NCBI GenBank assembly: GCA_023396255.1
Contig: JAEWWU010000015.1
Location: 1-64,000 of the forward strand
Length of the DNA stretch: 64,000 bases
Direction: 5' to 3'
Origin: Bacteroidota bacterium
GTDB taxonomy: Bacteria; Bacteroidota; Bacteroidia; Bacteroidales; Porphyromonadaceae
A model generated the notes under the pieces. That model was given only the letters and a program-made list of their open reading frames with translations, was not told the origin of the DNA and searched no databases. Made by a program: the position numbers and the translations under genes. This document shows, piece by piece, positions 26,974-36,271 of the stretch (its first letter is position 1; every line of letters starts with the position of its first letter).

Positions 26974-29163
26974 TTAGTTGGCCATATCTGACATAAATTT
27001 GATTCGAACTAATCGAATCTCTCGCTCTGAATAATCTCCATCAAACTCCTCCATAGCAGCTTCTACCGAGTCCGTTGTGGAATTTTTGAAGTAGTCATAT
27101 ATCTCTTCTATATGCTCTTCATCCATAATCTCTTCCAAGAAATAGTCAATTTTGATTCGTGTTCCAGAATACACGATAGACTCTATTTCCGTCAGCAAGT
27201 CATCAAACTCCAGGCTATGCCCGAAGGCTACATCCTCTAAAGCAACCTTGTGATCTATTTGATGTACAATAGATACTTTCATTTTTGACTTGTTGGGTAG
27301 AGTGCGAACTCTTAAATCTTCCGGACGGTCTATCTCATTGTCCTCAACGTGTCTTTTGATTAGGTCCAAAAACTCTTTACCATACCTTTGTGCTTTTCCT
27401 GCACCGACCCCGGGAATATTTTGCAATTCCTCCATTGTAATGGGGTAGAATGTTGCCATCGCCTCCAAAGACGGATCTTGAAAGATCACGTAAGGGGGGA
27501 CTTTCTTTTGCTGCCCTATTTTCTTTCGGAGATCTTTCATCATAGAGTACAGCACCGGGTCAACAGCACCACCTGCTCCTCCTTGTATCTTGGCCTCTTC
27601 CTCTTCAGGTTCTTCATCATCATTACGCTTGGATCTTTCGTCTATGATGGAAAAGGAAACCGGCTTTTTGAGAAATTTCTTTCCTTTCTCGGTTAAGGTA
27701 AGCAGTCCATAGCTTTCTACATCTTTTTTTATGTATTCAGCCATTATGGCTTGACGTATTACACTGTGCCAAGTTTCCGGTTCCTCCTCGGCTCCACACC
27801 CGAAAACATCTAAATCCTGATGGTCATAAGTTTCGACTTCAGAAGTTTCGTTTCCCACCAATATATCTACTACATATTCTGCGTCAAACTTCCCTTTAAG
27901 GTCTTTAATCGTCTCTAATACGTTAGTAAGTAATTCTTTTGCTTCAAATAATTTCTTAGGCATAGTACAATTGTCACAACAACCACAGTTTTCTTGATCA
28001 TATATCTCTCCAAAATAGTGCAGCAAGAATGTTCGTCGACATAGCTGGGTTTCTGCGTAGGCCGAAGTTTCAGCAAGTAGTTGCTTACCAATTTCCTGGT
28101 CGGCAATAGATTTCCCTTGCATAAACTTCTCCAACTTTTGGATGTCTTCTCGGCAGTAATACCCAATACAAATCCCCTCACCACCATCACGACCGGCACG
28201 GCCAGTTTCTTGATAGTACCCCTCGAGACTTTTGGGCATATCGTAATGTATAACGTACCTTACATCCGGCTTATCAATACCCATTCCAAAAGCGATAGTT
28301 GCCACAACGACATCGCATTCTTCTGTCAAAAAGGCATCTTGGTTGGCTGCCCTTTCTTTCGCATCCATTCCGGCGTGATAGGGCAGTGCTTTAATGCCAT
28401 TGGCTTGAAGAATTTGCGCAAAAGTAGTTACTTTATTTCGGCTCGTGCAATAGACAATACCACTTTTTTTAGGTTGAGACAGAATGAATCTAACAATGTC
28501 TTTGTCTATGTCCTTCGTTTTCGGTCGAATACGATAAAAAAGATTGGGCCTGTTAAATGAAGACCGAAATATATATCCATCCGTTATCTCTAAATTTTTA
28601 AGGATGTCGTGCTCAACTTTAGGTGTAGCTGTTGCTGTAAGGGCAATGATGGGTTTTCTACCCAAAATATCTATAATAGGACGAATGCGCCTATATTCCG
28701 GTCGAAAATCGTGCCCCCATTCCGAAATACAGTGAGCTTCATCTATGGCATAAAAAGAGATAGGTATTCCGGTCAAAAAATCCATATTGTCCTCTTTCCC
28801 TAAAGACTCTGGCGCGACATAGAGAAGCTTGGTTCTACCTTCTGTAATATCCTTTTTTACAGTATCCAGTTGAACTTTGGAGAGGGATGAATTCATAACG
28901 TGGGCTATGCCATCGTGGGATCCATAAGCCCTAATAGCATCTACCTGATTTTTCATCAGTGCAATAAGAGGGGATACGACAATAGCCGTTCCTGGCATAA
29001 GCAGAGCCGGCAATTGGTAGCAAAGGGATTTACCACTCCCGGTAGGCATTAAGACGAAAGAGTCTTTTCCTTGTATCAAACTCTCTATAATTTCTTTCTG
29101 ATTTCCCTTGAAGCGGTCAAACCCGAAAAAATAATTGAGTTGCTCTTCCAAATTATACTGCAT
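26974..29163 (-). CDS. recQ: ATP-dependent DNA helicase RecQ
   Basis: RecQ is a 3'-5' helicase in recombinational repair. The 729 residues comprise Walker A MPTGSGKS (39-46), the DEAH box DEAHCISEWGHDFR (141-154), a YYQETGRAGRDGG motif VI and the RQC zinc-binding C-x-C-CDNC cluster. The HRDC-like domain contains LQNIPGVGAGKAQRYG. A Glu/Asp-rich linker (DDEEPEEEEAK) precedes the HRDC region and the tail beyond HRDC is long; this longer form is common in the phylum. Third gene of the clpP operon, with a 56-base gap from clpX. Confidence 0.95.
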   Translation of the reverse strand: MQYNLEEQLNYFFGFDRFKGNQKEIIESLIQGKDSFVLMPTGSGKSLCYQLPALLMPGTAIVVSPLIALMKNQVDAIRAYGSHDGIAHVMNSSLSKVQLDTVKKDITEGRTKLLYVAPESLGKEDNMDFLTGIPISFYAIDEAHCISEWGHDFRPEYRRIRPIIDILGRKPIIALTATATPKVEHDILKNLEITDGYIFRSSFNRPNLFYRIRPKTKDIDKDIVRFILSQPKKSGIVYCTSRNKVTTFAQILQANGIKALPYHAGMDAKERAANQDAFLTEECDVVVATIAFGMGIDKPDVRYVIHYDMPKSLEGYYQETGRAGRDGGEGICIGYYCREDIQKLEKFMQGKSIADQEIGKQLLAETSAYAETQLCRRTFLLHYFGEIYDQENCGCCDNCTMPKKLFEAKELLTNVLETIKDLKGKFDAEYVVDILVGNETSEVETYDHQDLDVFGCGAEEEPETWHSVIRQAIMAEYIKKDVESYGLLTLTEKGKKFLKKPVSFSIIDERSKRNDDEEPEEEEAKIQGGAGGAVDPVLYSMMKDLRKKIGQQKKVPPYVIFQDPSLEAMATFYPITMEELQNIPGVGAGKAQRYGKEFLDLIKRHVEDNEIDRPEDLRVRTLPNKSKMKVSIVHQIDHKVALEDVAFGHSLEFDDLLTEIESIVYSGTRIKIDYFLEEIMDEEHIEEIYDYFKNSTTDSVEAAMEEFDGDYSEREIRLVRIKFMSDMAN

Positions 29164-29219
29164 ATATACCCCTTGAGTATTTCCTTATTTTGGTTTCTTC
29201 GATGCTAAGTATTGAGAAA

Positions 29220-30479
29220 TTATTTGAGCATTTTTTTTACAAATGCCCCGGTAACAGATAAATTCTTTTTATCTCCGGAGGGCACGTCAAACATAGCTTC
29301 CACCATTATTTTCTCTACAATTGACCTCAATCCCCTTGCTCCCAATTTGCTTTCAATGGCTTCGTTTACAATTAAATCCAAAGCCTCTTTGGAGAACGAC
29401 AGCTTTACCCCATCCATTTCAAACAGCTTGATATATTGTTTAGTGATCGCATTCTTAGGCTCTGTAAGGATACGCTTGAGCGTATCCTTATCTAATGGAT
29501 CTAGATAAGTTAGTATGGGTAATCTTCCTATGATTTCTGGAATCAAGCCATAGCTTTTTAAGTCTTGGTGAGTGACGTGCACAAGCAAATTGTCTGGATC
29601 AACGCGTTCTTTTGATTGAAGTCTGTTGTAACCAACTACTTTTGTGTTCAACCGAGATGCTATTTTTCGTTCTATTCCATCAAAAGCCCCGGCACAAATG
29701 AATAAGATATTCTTGGTATTTACTTGAATAAATTTCTGTTCGGGATGCTTACGCCCCCCTTGTGGGGGAACATTGACAATAGTGCCTTCTAAAAGTTTTA
29801 GCAATCCTTGCTGAACTCCTTCTCCACTGACATCTCTCGTAATGGATGGATTGTCTCCTTTACGCGCAATTTTGTCGATTTCATCAATGAAAACAATCCC
29901 TTTTTCTGTCTTCTCCACATCATAATCTGCATTCTGTAAAAGGCGAGACAAAATACTCTCTATATCTTCTCCTACATATCCAGCTTGAGTGAGGACCGTT
30001 GCATCAACCATTGCAAACGGTACGTGCAACATTCTAGCAATGGATTGAGCTAACAATGTTTTTCCCGTTCCTGTCGGGCCCACCATAACAATATTGCTTT
30101 TGCTTATTTCCACATCATCGAAGTCTGTGGGCTGCAGAATACGTTTGTAATGGTTGTATACGGCAACGGACAAGACTCTTTTGGCTGATTCTTGTCCCAC
30201 GACATATTGATCGAGAAAATTCTTTATCTCCAGAGGTTTGGGGATATTGCTAAGAGAGAGAAGCTCTTCTGAAGAATAAGTAGGACTCCCTCCTGCGATT
30301 TCTCGGTTAATATCTCGGTCTTCGTATGTGCCTGCATTATAGAACGTAGACGCCAAACGAATAACGCAATCATTGCATATTGCCAAGCTCTGGTCGGGCG
30401 AAACAATCATAGGCACCTCTTCGATGCTTCGATTACAAAAAGAGCAACGACTCTCGTGTTCTGTTTTTTTCTTTGTCAT
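29220..30479 (-). CDS. clpX: ATP-dependent Clp protease ATP-binding subunit ClpX
   Basis: ClpX is the AAA+ unfoldase that feeds ClpP. The 419 residues contain the N-terminal zinc-binding domain (C12, C15, C35, C38) and Walker A GPTGTGKT (134-141). The pore-2 region GYVGEDIES and Walker B VFIDEIDKI follow, and then the sensor and C-terminal lid. It lies 41 bases downstream of clpP in the usual order. Confidence 0.97.
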   Translation of the reverse strand: MTKKKTEHESRCSFCNRSIEEVPMIVSPDQSLAICNDCVIRLASTFYNAGTYEDRDINREIAGGSPTYSSEELLSLSNIPKPLEIKNFLDQYVVGQESAKRVLSVAVYNHYKRILQPTDFDDVEISKSNIVMVGPTGTGKTLLAQSIARMLHVPFAMVDATVLTQAGYVGEDIESILSRLLQNADYDVEKTEKGIVFIDEIDKIARKGDNPSITRDVSGEGVQQGLLKLLEGTIVNVPPQGGRKHPEQKFIQVNTKNILFICAGAFDGIERKIASRLNTKVVGYNRLQSKERVDPDNLLVHVTHQDLKSYGLIPEIIGRLPILTYLDPLDKDTLKRILTEPKNAITKQYIKLFEMDGVKLSFSKEALDLIVNEAIESKLGARGLRSIVEKIMVEAMFDVPSGDKKNLSVTGAFVKKMLK

Positions 30480-30520
30480 ATAACCTTTTGTCGGTGAGCA
30501 GAGAAAAGTATTGACGCTCG

Positions 30521-31195
30521 TTACTTTTTCTTTTGAGGTTCAAGAACCTTGTCAATCATACCATATTGTAGAGCCTCAGTGGCCGTCATCCATTTGTCTC
30601 GGTCGCTGTCCTTTTCTACTTGTTCTATGGTCTGACCCGAATGGTCGGCGATGATTTGATAAAGTTCCTTCTTTACCCGAAGAATTTCCTTTGCTGCTAT
30701 TTCTATATCACTGGCTTGTCCATTCATTCCGCCCATAGGCTGATGAATCATAACTCTGGAATGAGGCAGTGCAAAACGTTTCCCTTTGGTTCCTGCTACC
30801 AATATAGTAGCAGCCATCGAGGCAGCCATACCGGTGCAGATAGTAGATACATCACAACTTACATATTGCATAGTATCGTAAATTCCATACCCGGCATAAA
30901 CAGATCCTCCAGGGGAATTGAGGTATATAGAAATATCTTTTCCCGGATCTGAACTGTCTAAGTATAGGAGTTGAGCTTGTATTACATTGGCAGTGTAGTC
31001 GTTGATTTCTGTTCCCAAGAAAATGATCCTATCCATCATAAGACGAGAAAAGACATCCATCTGAGCCACATTTAATTGTCGCTCTTCTATGATTGTTGGA
31101 GAAATATAGCCAGATGAAGCGGTGATATAATCTGTAAGAGTATTTCCATTCATTCGCAGATGCTTGGTCGCATACTGTAAAAAGTCATTCTTCAT
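30521..31195 (-). CDS. clpP: ATP-dependent Clp protease proteolytic subunit ClpP
   Basis: ClpP is a serine protease forming a double heptamer with ClpX. The 224 residues show the nucleophile S126 (GMAASMAA) and H151 (VMIHQPMGG). The family tail DSDRDKWMTATEALQYGMID is present, and its Asp completes the triad. The N-terminal region (MKNDFLQYATKHLR...) is about 25 residues longer than E. coli mature ClpP and is probably processed. It heads the operon clpP-clpX-recQ-PPIase-OstA-like-hypothetical-mutL. Confidence 0.96.
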   Translation of the reverse strand: MKNDFLQYATKHLRMNGNTLTDYITASSGYISPTIIEERQLNVAQMDVFSRLMMDRIIFLGTEINDYTANVIQAQLLYLDSSDPGKDISIYLNSPGGSVYAGYGIYDTMQYVSCDVSTICTGMAASMAATILVAGTKGKRFALPHSRVMIHQPMGGMNGQASDIEIAAKEILRVKKELYQIIADHSGQTIEQVEKDSDRDKWMTATEALQYGMIDKVLEPQKKK

Positions 31196-31261
31196 TATTG
31201 TATAGTAGATTGTAATAAGTTTGGTCTAAGAGATACATTTTATCCCTACAAGTTTCTAAAA

Positions 31262-31292
31262 CAAAGATAACATAGAAACTATAGATTTGCAA
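31262..31292 (-). promoter_or_regulatory. Predicted clpP operon promoter
   Basis: On the minus strand TTG (31290-31292) is followed after 20 bases by TATCTTTG (31262-31269), the full Bacteroidota consensus. The ClpP start at 31195 leaves a leader of about 60 bases. Confidence 0.65.
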
Positions 31293-31357
31293 TAAACAAT
31301 TTGAGTACGCCAACCAACTCATTACAATATGAGTATTCTACGGGTATGGGCAGAGAT

Positions 31358-31396
31358 AAAAAAAGAGGGAGATAGTTCTTTGAACTGTCCCCCTCT
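31358..31396 (-). terminator. Strong intrinsic terminator of the gltX-typA-rhodanese transcript
   Basis: GAGGGAGATAGTTC (31365-31378) pairs with GAACTGTCCCCCTC (31382-31395) in a 14-base stem with one mismatch and a 3-base loop. The minus strand continues with seven T (31358-31364). It lies 26 bases after the rhodanese stop and insulates it from clpP. Confidence 0.88.
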
Positions 31397-31421
31397 CTCC
31401 TAAGATGGTCTGTGAATTTGA

Positions 31422-31817
31422 TCACGGATTTATGGTAGGCATACCCGATTTTATCCAAGCTTGAATTCCACCCTCCATTTCAAAAACTTTAAATCCCTCT
31501 TTCTGCATCCTTAGAGCAGCCAATCTACTCCTGCGTCCGCTTTTACAGTAGAGGTAGTAAGTTTTTTCTTTGTCGAACTCTTTCAGACCTGCATCAAAAG
31601 ATTCCGGGGAAAGGATGTTCAACAATATAGCTCCTTCCAAATGAGACTCCTTGTATTCTTGCTCTTGACGAACATCAAGAATGATAGCCGAAGAGTCCGT
31701 ATGAATGAGGCAATTATATTCTTGCGGAGATAGACTTTTTATCTCTGTTCGGTTCTGCCCATAGGCCGATAGTCCCAAAATGGTTGATATCATAAAGGGG
31801 AGAAGTTTCCTTATCAT
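31422..31817 (-). CDS. Exported rhodanese-like domain protein
   Basis: This 131-residue protein has a signal peptide (KLLPFMISTILGLSAYGQ) and a single rhodanese domain. The active-site Cys is C91 in YLYCKSGRRS, with the loop CKSGRRS. The CH2A motif region LDVRQEQEYKESHLEGAILL is also present. It probably handles sulfane sulfur or redox chemistry in the periplasm; the substrate is unknown. It is the last gene of the gltX-typA run, just before a strong terminator. Confidence 0.87.
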   Translation of the reverse strand: MIRKLLPFMISTILGLSAYGQNRTEIKSLSPQEYNCLIHTDSSAIILDVRQEQEYKESHLEGAILLNILSPESFDAGLKEFDKEKTYYLYCKSGRRSRLAALRMQKEGFKVFEMEGGIQAWIKSGMPTINP

Positions 31818-31865
31818 AGTTATAAAAGAAGGGCGAGGTTGGAAAACTGGATCTTCTTTTCTTTA

Positions 31866-32366
31866 TTAGAAGCGAAAAGCGGCCCCAAAGGACAAGGGAG
31901 CAAGAACTCCAATCTCGCTCATAATAGCTAACGATGGTGTTAGGTAATAACGTGCTCCAAGACCGAAGTCATAGATAAATCCACCGGAGTTATTACCAAC
32001 ACCATAACCGAGCAGTACAGAGGCGTAGGTATCTAAATTCTCAACGAAATGATAGTGGAAAGTTCCTCTTGGTCCAAAAGTAAAGTGCGTGTAAGAGTCT
32101 CCATAATTGGAACTAATAAATCCCATACTGAGCAATCCTCCTATACCAATAGATGCTCTATTTTCCAGTATACTGGAAGATAGACAGTAATCAGCAGAGG
32201 CGGTCAAGGATGGGAAAAAAGTGGTTTGATTGTTGCTGCTAATCCAACGCGCAGATATTCCAGCATTCACTACGATGTCTTCTGGGTGAAATGTGTTGTT
32301 GGTTTGTGCTGTTAGTATCGAAAAGAAAGTGCACAAAGAGATGAGTGTAATAAATAACTTTTTCAT
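31866..32366 (-). CDS. Small outer-membrane beta-barrel protein
   Basis: This protein has 166 residues from the ATG at 32366, chosen because it opens a signal peptide (MKKLFITLISLCTFFSILTAQ) and lies 13 bases after the typA stop. An in-frame ATG at 32429 would overlap typA. The mature part consists of alternating strands with Gly-rich turns and ends APLSFGAAFRF, with a final Phe as in outer-membrane barrels. I recognise no specific family. Confidence 0.72.
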   Translation of the reverse strand: MKKLFITLISLCTFFSILTAQTNNTFHPEDIVVNAGISARWISSNNQTTFFPSLTASADYCLSSSILENRASIGIGGLLSMGFISSNYGDSYTHFTFGPRGTFHYHFVENLDTYASVLLGYGVGNNSGGFIYDFGLGARYYLTPSLAIMSEIGVLAPLSFGAAFRF

Positions 32367-32379
32367 TGTTTGGTTTACT

Positions 32380-34194
32380 TTAATCATTATCTGTTCTTTT
32401 GGCAATGCGTTTGCGTTCGTTTTCGTCAAGAATGATCTTGCGCATACGCATAGATTTAGGTGTGATTTCTACGTATTCATCTTGGCGAATGTATTCCAAA
32501 GCATCTTCCAAGCTAAATATAACTGGAGGAGCTAAGCTCACTTTGTCATCGCTACCCGAGGCACGCATATTGGTGAGCTTCTTAGACTTACACACATTCA
32601 CGACCAAGTCTCCTTCTTTACTATGCTCGCCAACTACCTGTCCGGCATAGACTTCTTCCTGTGGTTCTATAAAGAATCTACCTCTGCTTTGTAAGTTATT
32701 GAGTGCATAGGCGTAAGCTGTACCTGTTTCCATCGCTATTATGGATCCATTAAGACGTCGCTCGATACTTCCTCTCCAAGGGGCAAAGTCAATGAATCGG
32801 TGAGCAATAACCGCCTCTCCGGCAGAAGCAGTGAGAAGAGCGTTGCTTAGACCTATGATTCCTCGAGAAGGAATGGAGAAGACCAAATTTATCCGATCGT
32901 TTTTACTTTCCATATAGGTCATTTCTCCTCTTCTTTTGGTTACCATATCTATGATGCGGCTGGAATATTCTTCTGGAACATTGATAGTTAGCTCTTCTAT
33001 GGGTTCGCACTTCTGACCGCCAATCTCCTTGATTATTACCTGAGGTTGTCCAACTTGTAATTCATATCCCTCCCGTCGCATTGTTTCTATTAACACAGAC
33101 AGATGCAATACCCCTCGACCATAGACAATCCAAGAGTCGGCCGAATCTGTTGTTTCTACTCTCAGGGCAAGATTCTTGTCCAACTCCTTCATCAAACGAT
33201 CATATATGTGTCTGGAGGTGACAAATTTTCCTTCTTTTCCAAAAAAAGGAGAGTTATTAATGGTAAAGAGCATACTCATTGTAGGCTCGTCTACGGCAAT
33301 AGCTTCTAGAGGTTCGGGGTTCTCCGCATCGGCTACAGTGTCACCAATTTCAAATTGCTCTAATCCGACCAAAGCACAGATATCCCCACTGTATACAGCC
33401 TCTGCCTTGGTGCGCCCCAATCCCTCAAAGGTGTGCAACTCTTTGATCTTTTCTTTGTGCTGCGTACCATCACTTTTGCAGAGCATAACCGTATCGCCCG
33501 GTCTGATAACTCCCCTGTGTACACGTCCAACGGCAATACGTCCTACATAGGAACTAAAATCAAGAGAAGTGATTAGCATCTGGGTGGTTCCTTCAAGCTG
33601 AGTGGGTGCCGGTATATTTTCTATAATGGCATCGAGCAGGGGAGTAATATCCTCGGCTGGTTGCTTGTAATCTAAGCTCATCCACCCGTTTTTAGCAGAT
33701 CCGAATAGAGTAACAAAGTCGAGCTGGTCATCAGAAGCTTCGAGGCTAGCCATTAGGTCGAATACCATATCTTGAACTTCCGACGGACGGCAATTGGGCT
33801 TATCTACTTTATTGACAACGACAATTGGCTTGAGTCCTATAGATAGAGCTTTTTGTAGCACAAATCTGGTTTGCGGCATAGGGCCTTCGAAAGCATCGAC
33901 CAAAAGCAGGCACCCATCTGCCATATTGAGCACTCGTTCTACTTCGCCTCCAAAATCGGCGTGCCCTGGTGTATCTATGATATTGATTTTACAATCTTTG
34001 TAACGTATACTTACGTTTTTAGATACGATGGTAATTCCCCTCTCTCGTTCTAAGGCATTGTTATCCAAATAGGTATCGACTTCTTGTGCTTTGTCGTCTC
34101 TGAATAGTTTTCCGGCCAAGAGCATTTTGTCTACCAAGGTGGTTTTTCCGTGGTCTACGTGTGCAATTATGGCAATGTTTCTGATATTTTGCAT
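32380..34194 (-). CDS. typA: Translational GTPase TypA/BipA
   Basis: BipA is a ribosome-associated GTPase used under cold and stress conditions. The 604 residues show G1 AHVDHGKTT (11-19), RERGITIVSKN, DTPGHADFGGEV and NKVDKPNCRP. Domains II and III follow, with the C-terminal BipA domain (VVNVCKSKKLTNMRASGSDDKV). It lies 36 bases after gltX. Confidence 0.97.
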   Translation of the reverse strand: MQNIRNIAIIAHVDHGKTTLVDKMLLAGKLFRDDKAQEVDTYLDNNALERERGITIVSKNVSIRYKDCKINIIDTPGHADFGGEVERVLNMADGCLLLVDAFEGPMPQTRFVLQKALSIGLKPIVVVNKVDKPNCRPSEVQDMVFDLMASLEASDDQLDFVTLFGSAKNGWMSLDYKQPAEDITPLLDAIIENIPAPTQLEGTTQMLITSLDFSSYVGRIAVGRVHRGVIRPGDTVMLCKSDGTQHKEKIKELHTFEGLGRTKAEAVYSGDICALVGLEQFEIGDTVADAENPEPLEAIAVDEPTMSMLFTINNSPFFGKEGKFVTSRHIYDRLMKELDKNLALRVETTDSADSWIVYGRGVLHLSVLIETMRREGYELQVGQPQVIIKEIGGQKCEPIEELTINVPEEYSSRIIDMVTKRRGEMTYMESKNDRINLVFSIPSRGIIGLSNALLTASAGEAVIAHRFIDFAPWRGSIERRLNGSIIAMETGTAYAYALNNLQSRGRFFIEPQEEVYAGQVVGEHSKEGDLVVNVCKSKKLTNMRASGSDDKVSLAPPVIFSLEDALEYIRQDEYVEITPKSMRMRKIILDENERKRIAKRTDND

Positions 34195-34230
34195 TCTTTG
34201 CTTTTTGTATGTGCAGTATGTATCCGCTAT

Positions 34231-35745
34231 TTATTCGGTTATTGTAATAGAGTCTATGGCACGCTGTAAACGTTTTTGGGTTTCTTGCAGCCCCAGTTGT
34301 GCCATAATCTCGTGGATATGTGGACCTCTGGGTTGCCCAACTAAAGCCAAGCGGGTGCAATTCATTACCTGTCCCATAGGTAATTGATTGTTTTGTATCC
34401 ATTGTGTAATGGAAGTATCGATCGTTGAGGCATCAAAAGAATCGAGAGATTGCAACATCAGAGATAATTGAGACAAATGTTGAGGAGAATCACTTTTCCA
34501 ACGTTTTCTTATTGTTTTGCCATCATATTCTTCCGGTGCCAAGAAGAAGAAATCGGCTTGCTCCCACAACTCGGTTGTAAAGGAGGCGCGTTCACGAACT
34601 AGTTTTATGGCTTGTATGATGTAATTATCATCGAATTTCTGTTGCAGGTGTTGTGGCATTTGGGCTCGTAAAACAGGTACTAAGTCCGAAGGGTCTACTT
34701 CTTGTAGATAGTGGTGGTTGAACCACTTGGCTTTCTCTATATCGAACCGAGCTCCGCTTTTACTGCATTTTTCCAAAGAAAAATTGTCGATTAGCTCTTG
34801 CCGAGTCATCACCTCTTTTCCATCTCCCGGATTCCAACCCAGTAGAGCAAGAAAATTGACCAGAGCATCGGGTATATATCCTTTTTCTCTAAAGCCCATA
34901 GCAGCTTCTCCATCCTGTGGATGCCAGTCCAAAGGAAAAACGGGAAACCCCAACCGATCTCCGTCTCTCTTGCTCAACTTCCCATTTCCATCCGGTTTTA
35001 AGAGAAGGGAGAGGTGGGCAAAGTAAGGCATTGAATCTTGCCAACCAAAAGCTTCGTAAAGTAGTCTGTGCAAGGGGGCGCTTGGTAGCCATTCTTCTCC
35101 TCTAATGACGTGTGTTATCTCCATCAAATGGTCGTCTACAATGTTGGCCAAATGATAAGTGGGCAATTCGTCAGTGCTTTTGTACAATACCTTGTCATCC
35201 AAAACGGATGAATTGATTGTAACTTCTCCCCTGATAAGATCGTGAACAGTAATTTCTTGATTGGGTTCTATACGAAAGCGAACCACGTAGGGAGTGTTTG
35301 CTTGGAGCAAAACCTCTTCTTGCTCTTGGGACAGAGTAAGGGAGTTGCGCATTTGCATACGAGTAGAGGCATCGTATTGGAAATTAGGAATACGTTCTCT
35401 GGCTGCTTCCAACTCTTCGGGGGTGTCGTAGGCACGATAAGCTTTTTTGCTATCCAATAGTTGTTGTACATATACCTTGTACAACTCCCTTCTCTCGCTT
35501 TGTCTGTAGGGGCCATTATCTCCGCCAACCCCAACACCCTCATCTATCTCTATACCAAGCCATTTTAGAGACTCTATAATGTATGCCTCCGCTTGAGGAA
35601 CAAACCTTTTGCTATCTGTATCTTCGATTCGCAAAAGCATTTTTCCACCCATTTTTCGGGCAAAAAGATAGTTATACAGAGCTGTACGTACTCCTCCAAT
35701 ATGAAGGGCACCTGTTGGGCTGGGGGCAAATCTTACTCGTACCAT
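34231..35745 (-). CDS. gltX: Glutamyl-tRNA synthetase
   Basis: This class I enzyme charges tRNA-Glu. It has 504 residues from the ATG at 35745, giving MVRVRFAPSPTG with the HIGH-type motif HIGG at 15-18. The KMSKS-equivalent is KLSKR (256-260). A start 14 codons upstream is open but overlaps the -7 box at 35785-35792 and is rejected. It is the first gene of the run gltX-typA-barrel-rhodanese. Confidence 0.96.
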   Translation of the reverse strand: MVRVRFAPSPTGALHIGGVRTALYNYLFARKMGGKMLLRIEDTDSKRFVPQAEAYIIESLKWLGIEIDEGVGVGGDNGPYRQSERRELYKVYVQQLLDSKKAYRAYDTPEELEAARERIPNFQYDASTRMQMRNSLTLSQEQEEVLLQANTPYVVRFRIEPNQEITVHDLIRGEVTINSSVLDDKVLYKSTDELPTYHLANIVDDHLMEITHVIRGEEWLPSAPLHRLLYEAFGWQDSMPYFAHLSLLLKPDGNGKLSKRDGDRLGFPVFPLDWHPQDGEAAMGFREKGYIPDALVNFLALLGWNPGDGKEVMTRQELIDNFSLEKCSKSGARFDIEKAKWFNHHYLQEVDPSDLVPVLRAQMPQHLQQKFDDNYIIQAIKLVRERASFTTELWEQADFFFLAPEEYDGKTIRKRWKSDSPQHLSQLSLMLQSLDSFDASTIDTSITQWIQNNQLPMGQVMNCTRLALVGQPRGPHIHEIMAQLGLQETQKRLQRAIDSITITE

Positions 35746-35833
35746 ATTTATTGTGTCTGTTTTTATTCCTACAAATCTGTGGCGCAAAGGTAATCATTTG
35801 TAGTGAGCTGATTTTTATTCTTTCGGATTGAAA

Positions 35834-35848
35834 AATAATTCCCTGCGA
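35834..35848 (+). repeat. Extra half unit of the dispersed repeat
   Basis: The stretch AATAATTCCCTGCGAA repeats the hairpin's right half as found in copy C and nearly as in copy B. It lies just upstream of the head of copy B, so copy B is a composite. Confidence 0.5.
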
Positions 35849-35855
35849 AGAAAAA

Positions 35856-35935
35856 TTTTCTTGGACGGAACAAAAATTAGTAGGGAATTATCAGAAATTA
35901 ATTCCCTGCAAATCACCAAAAAGCAGGAAACTAAT
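35856..35935 (+). repeat. Dispersed intergenic repeat, copy B
   Basis: The head TTTTCTTGGACGGAACAAAA is followed by TTAGTAGGGAATTA, a short loop, TTAATTCCCTGC (inverse half), and a tail ending GCAGGAAACTAAT. By eye it differs from copy C (56548-56627) at about 9 of 80 positions. It has the same strand and the same divergent setting. Confidence 0.8.
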
Positions 35936-36237
35936 TTATCAGGCATTTCTTTGCTGTAGACAATACACAAACTCTTTTGTGAGAGATCAGTCGTTATTTT
36001 AATGATTTGATGAATATAACGTTGCTTATTTATATATACAGGTTTGTATAATATTTTACTGAGAAGCAGGCAACTCTGTCGAGGATATGTTTGGCAAAAC
36101 ATCATCAAAATGTTTTCTGATGATTTTGGATAAATTTTCTTTTTTGACGGCTTACTGTATTGTTTGATGGACTTTTAAATTCATAGGATTGATCCCCTTT
36201 TAAGATTTCTCTGCGGTGCTAATGTGGGTAATACCCT

Positions 36238-36245
36238 TATCTTTG
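36238..36245 (+). promoter_or_regulatory. Predicted -7 box for murF
   Basis: TATCTTTG matches TAnnTTTG 27 bases before the murF ATG at 36272. No clear TTG lies at the -33 distance. Its position also argues against an upstream in-frame ATG-like start at 36224. Confidence 0.4.
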
Positions 36246-36271
36246 CACAAAAAGCCACAAAGCAAATTACT

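Larger units (their letters stand above)
35746..36271. other. Divergent intergenic region (gltX / murF)
   Basis: About 525 bases without a gene I can support. It holds the gltX -7 box (TACCTTTG on the minus strand, 35785-35792), dispersed repeat copy B with an extra half unit, and an A/T-rich stretch. The murF -7 box (36238-36245) is at the right end. No tRNA or small RNA is recognised. Confidence 0.6.

Noticed and set aside
36224..36271. 16-codon extension of murF
   Set aside because: The -7 box TATCTTTG (36238-36245) lies inside it, so it would not be transcribed.
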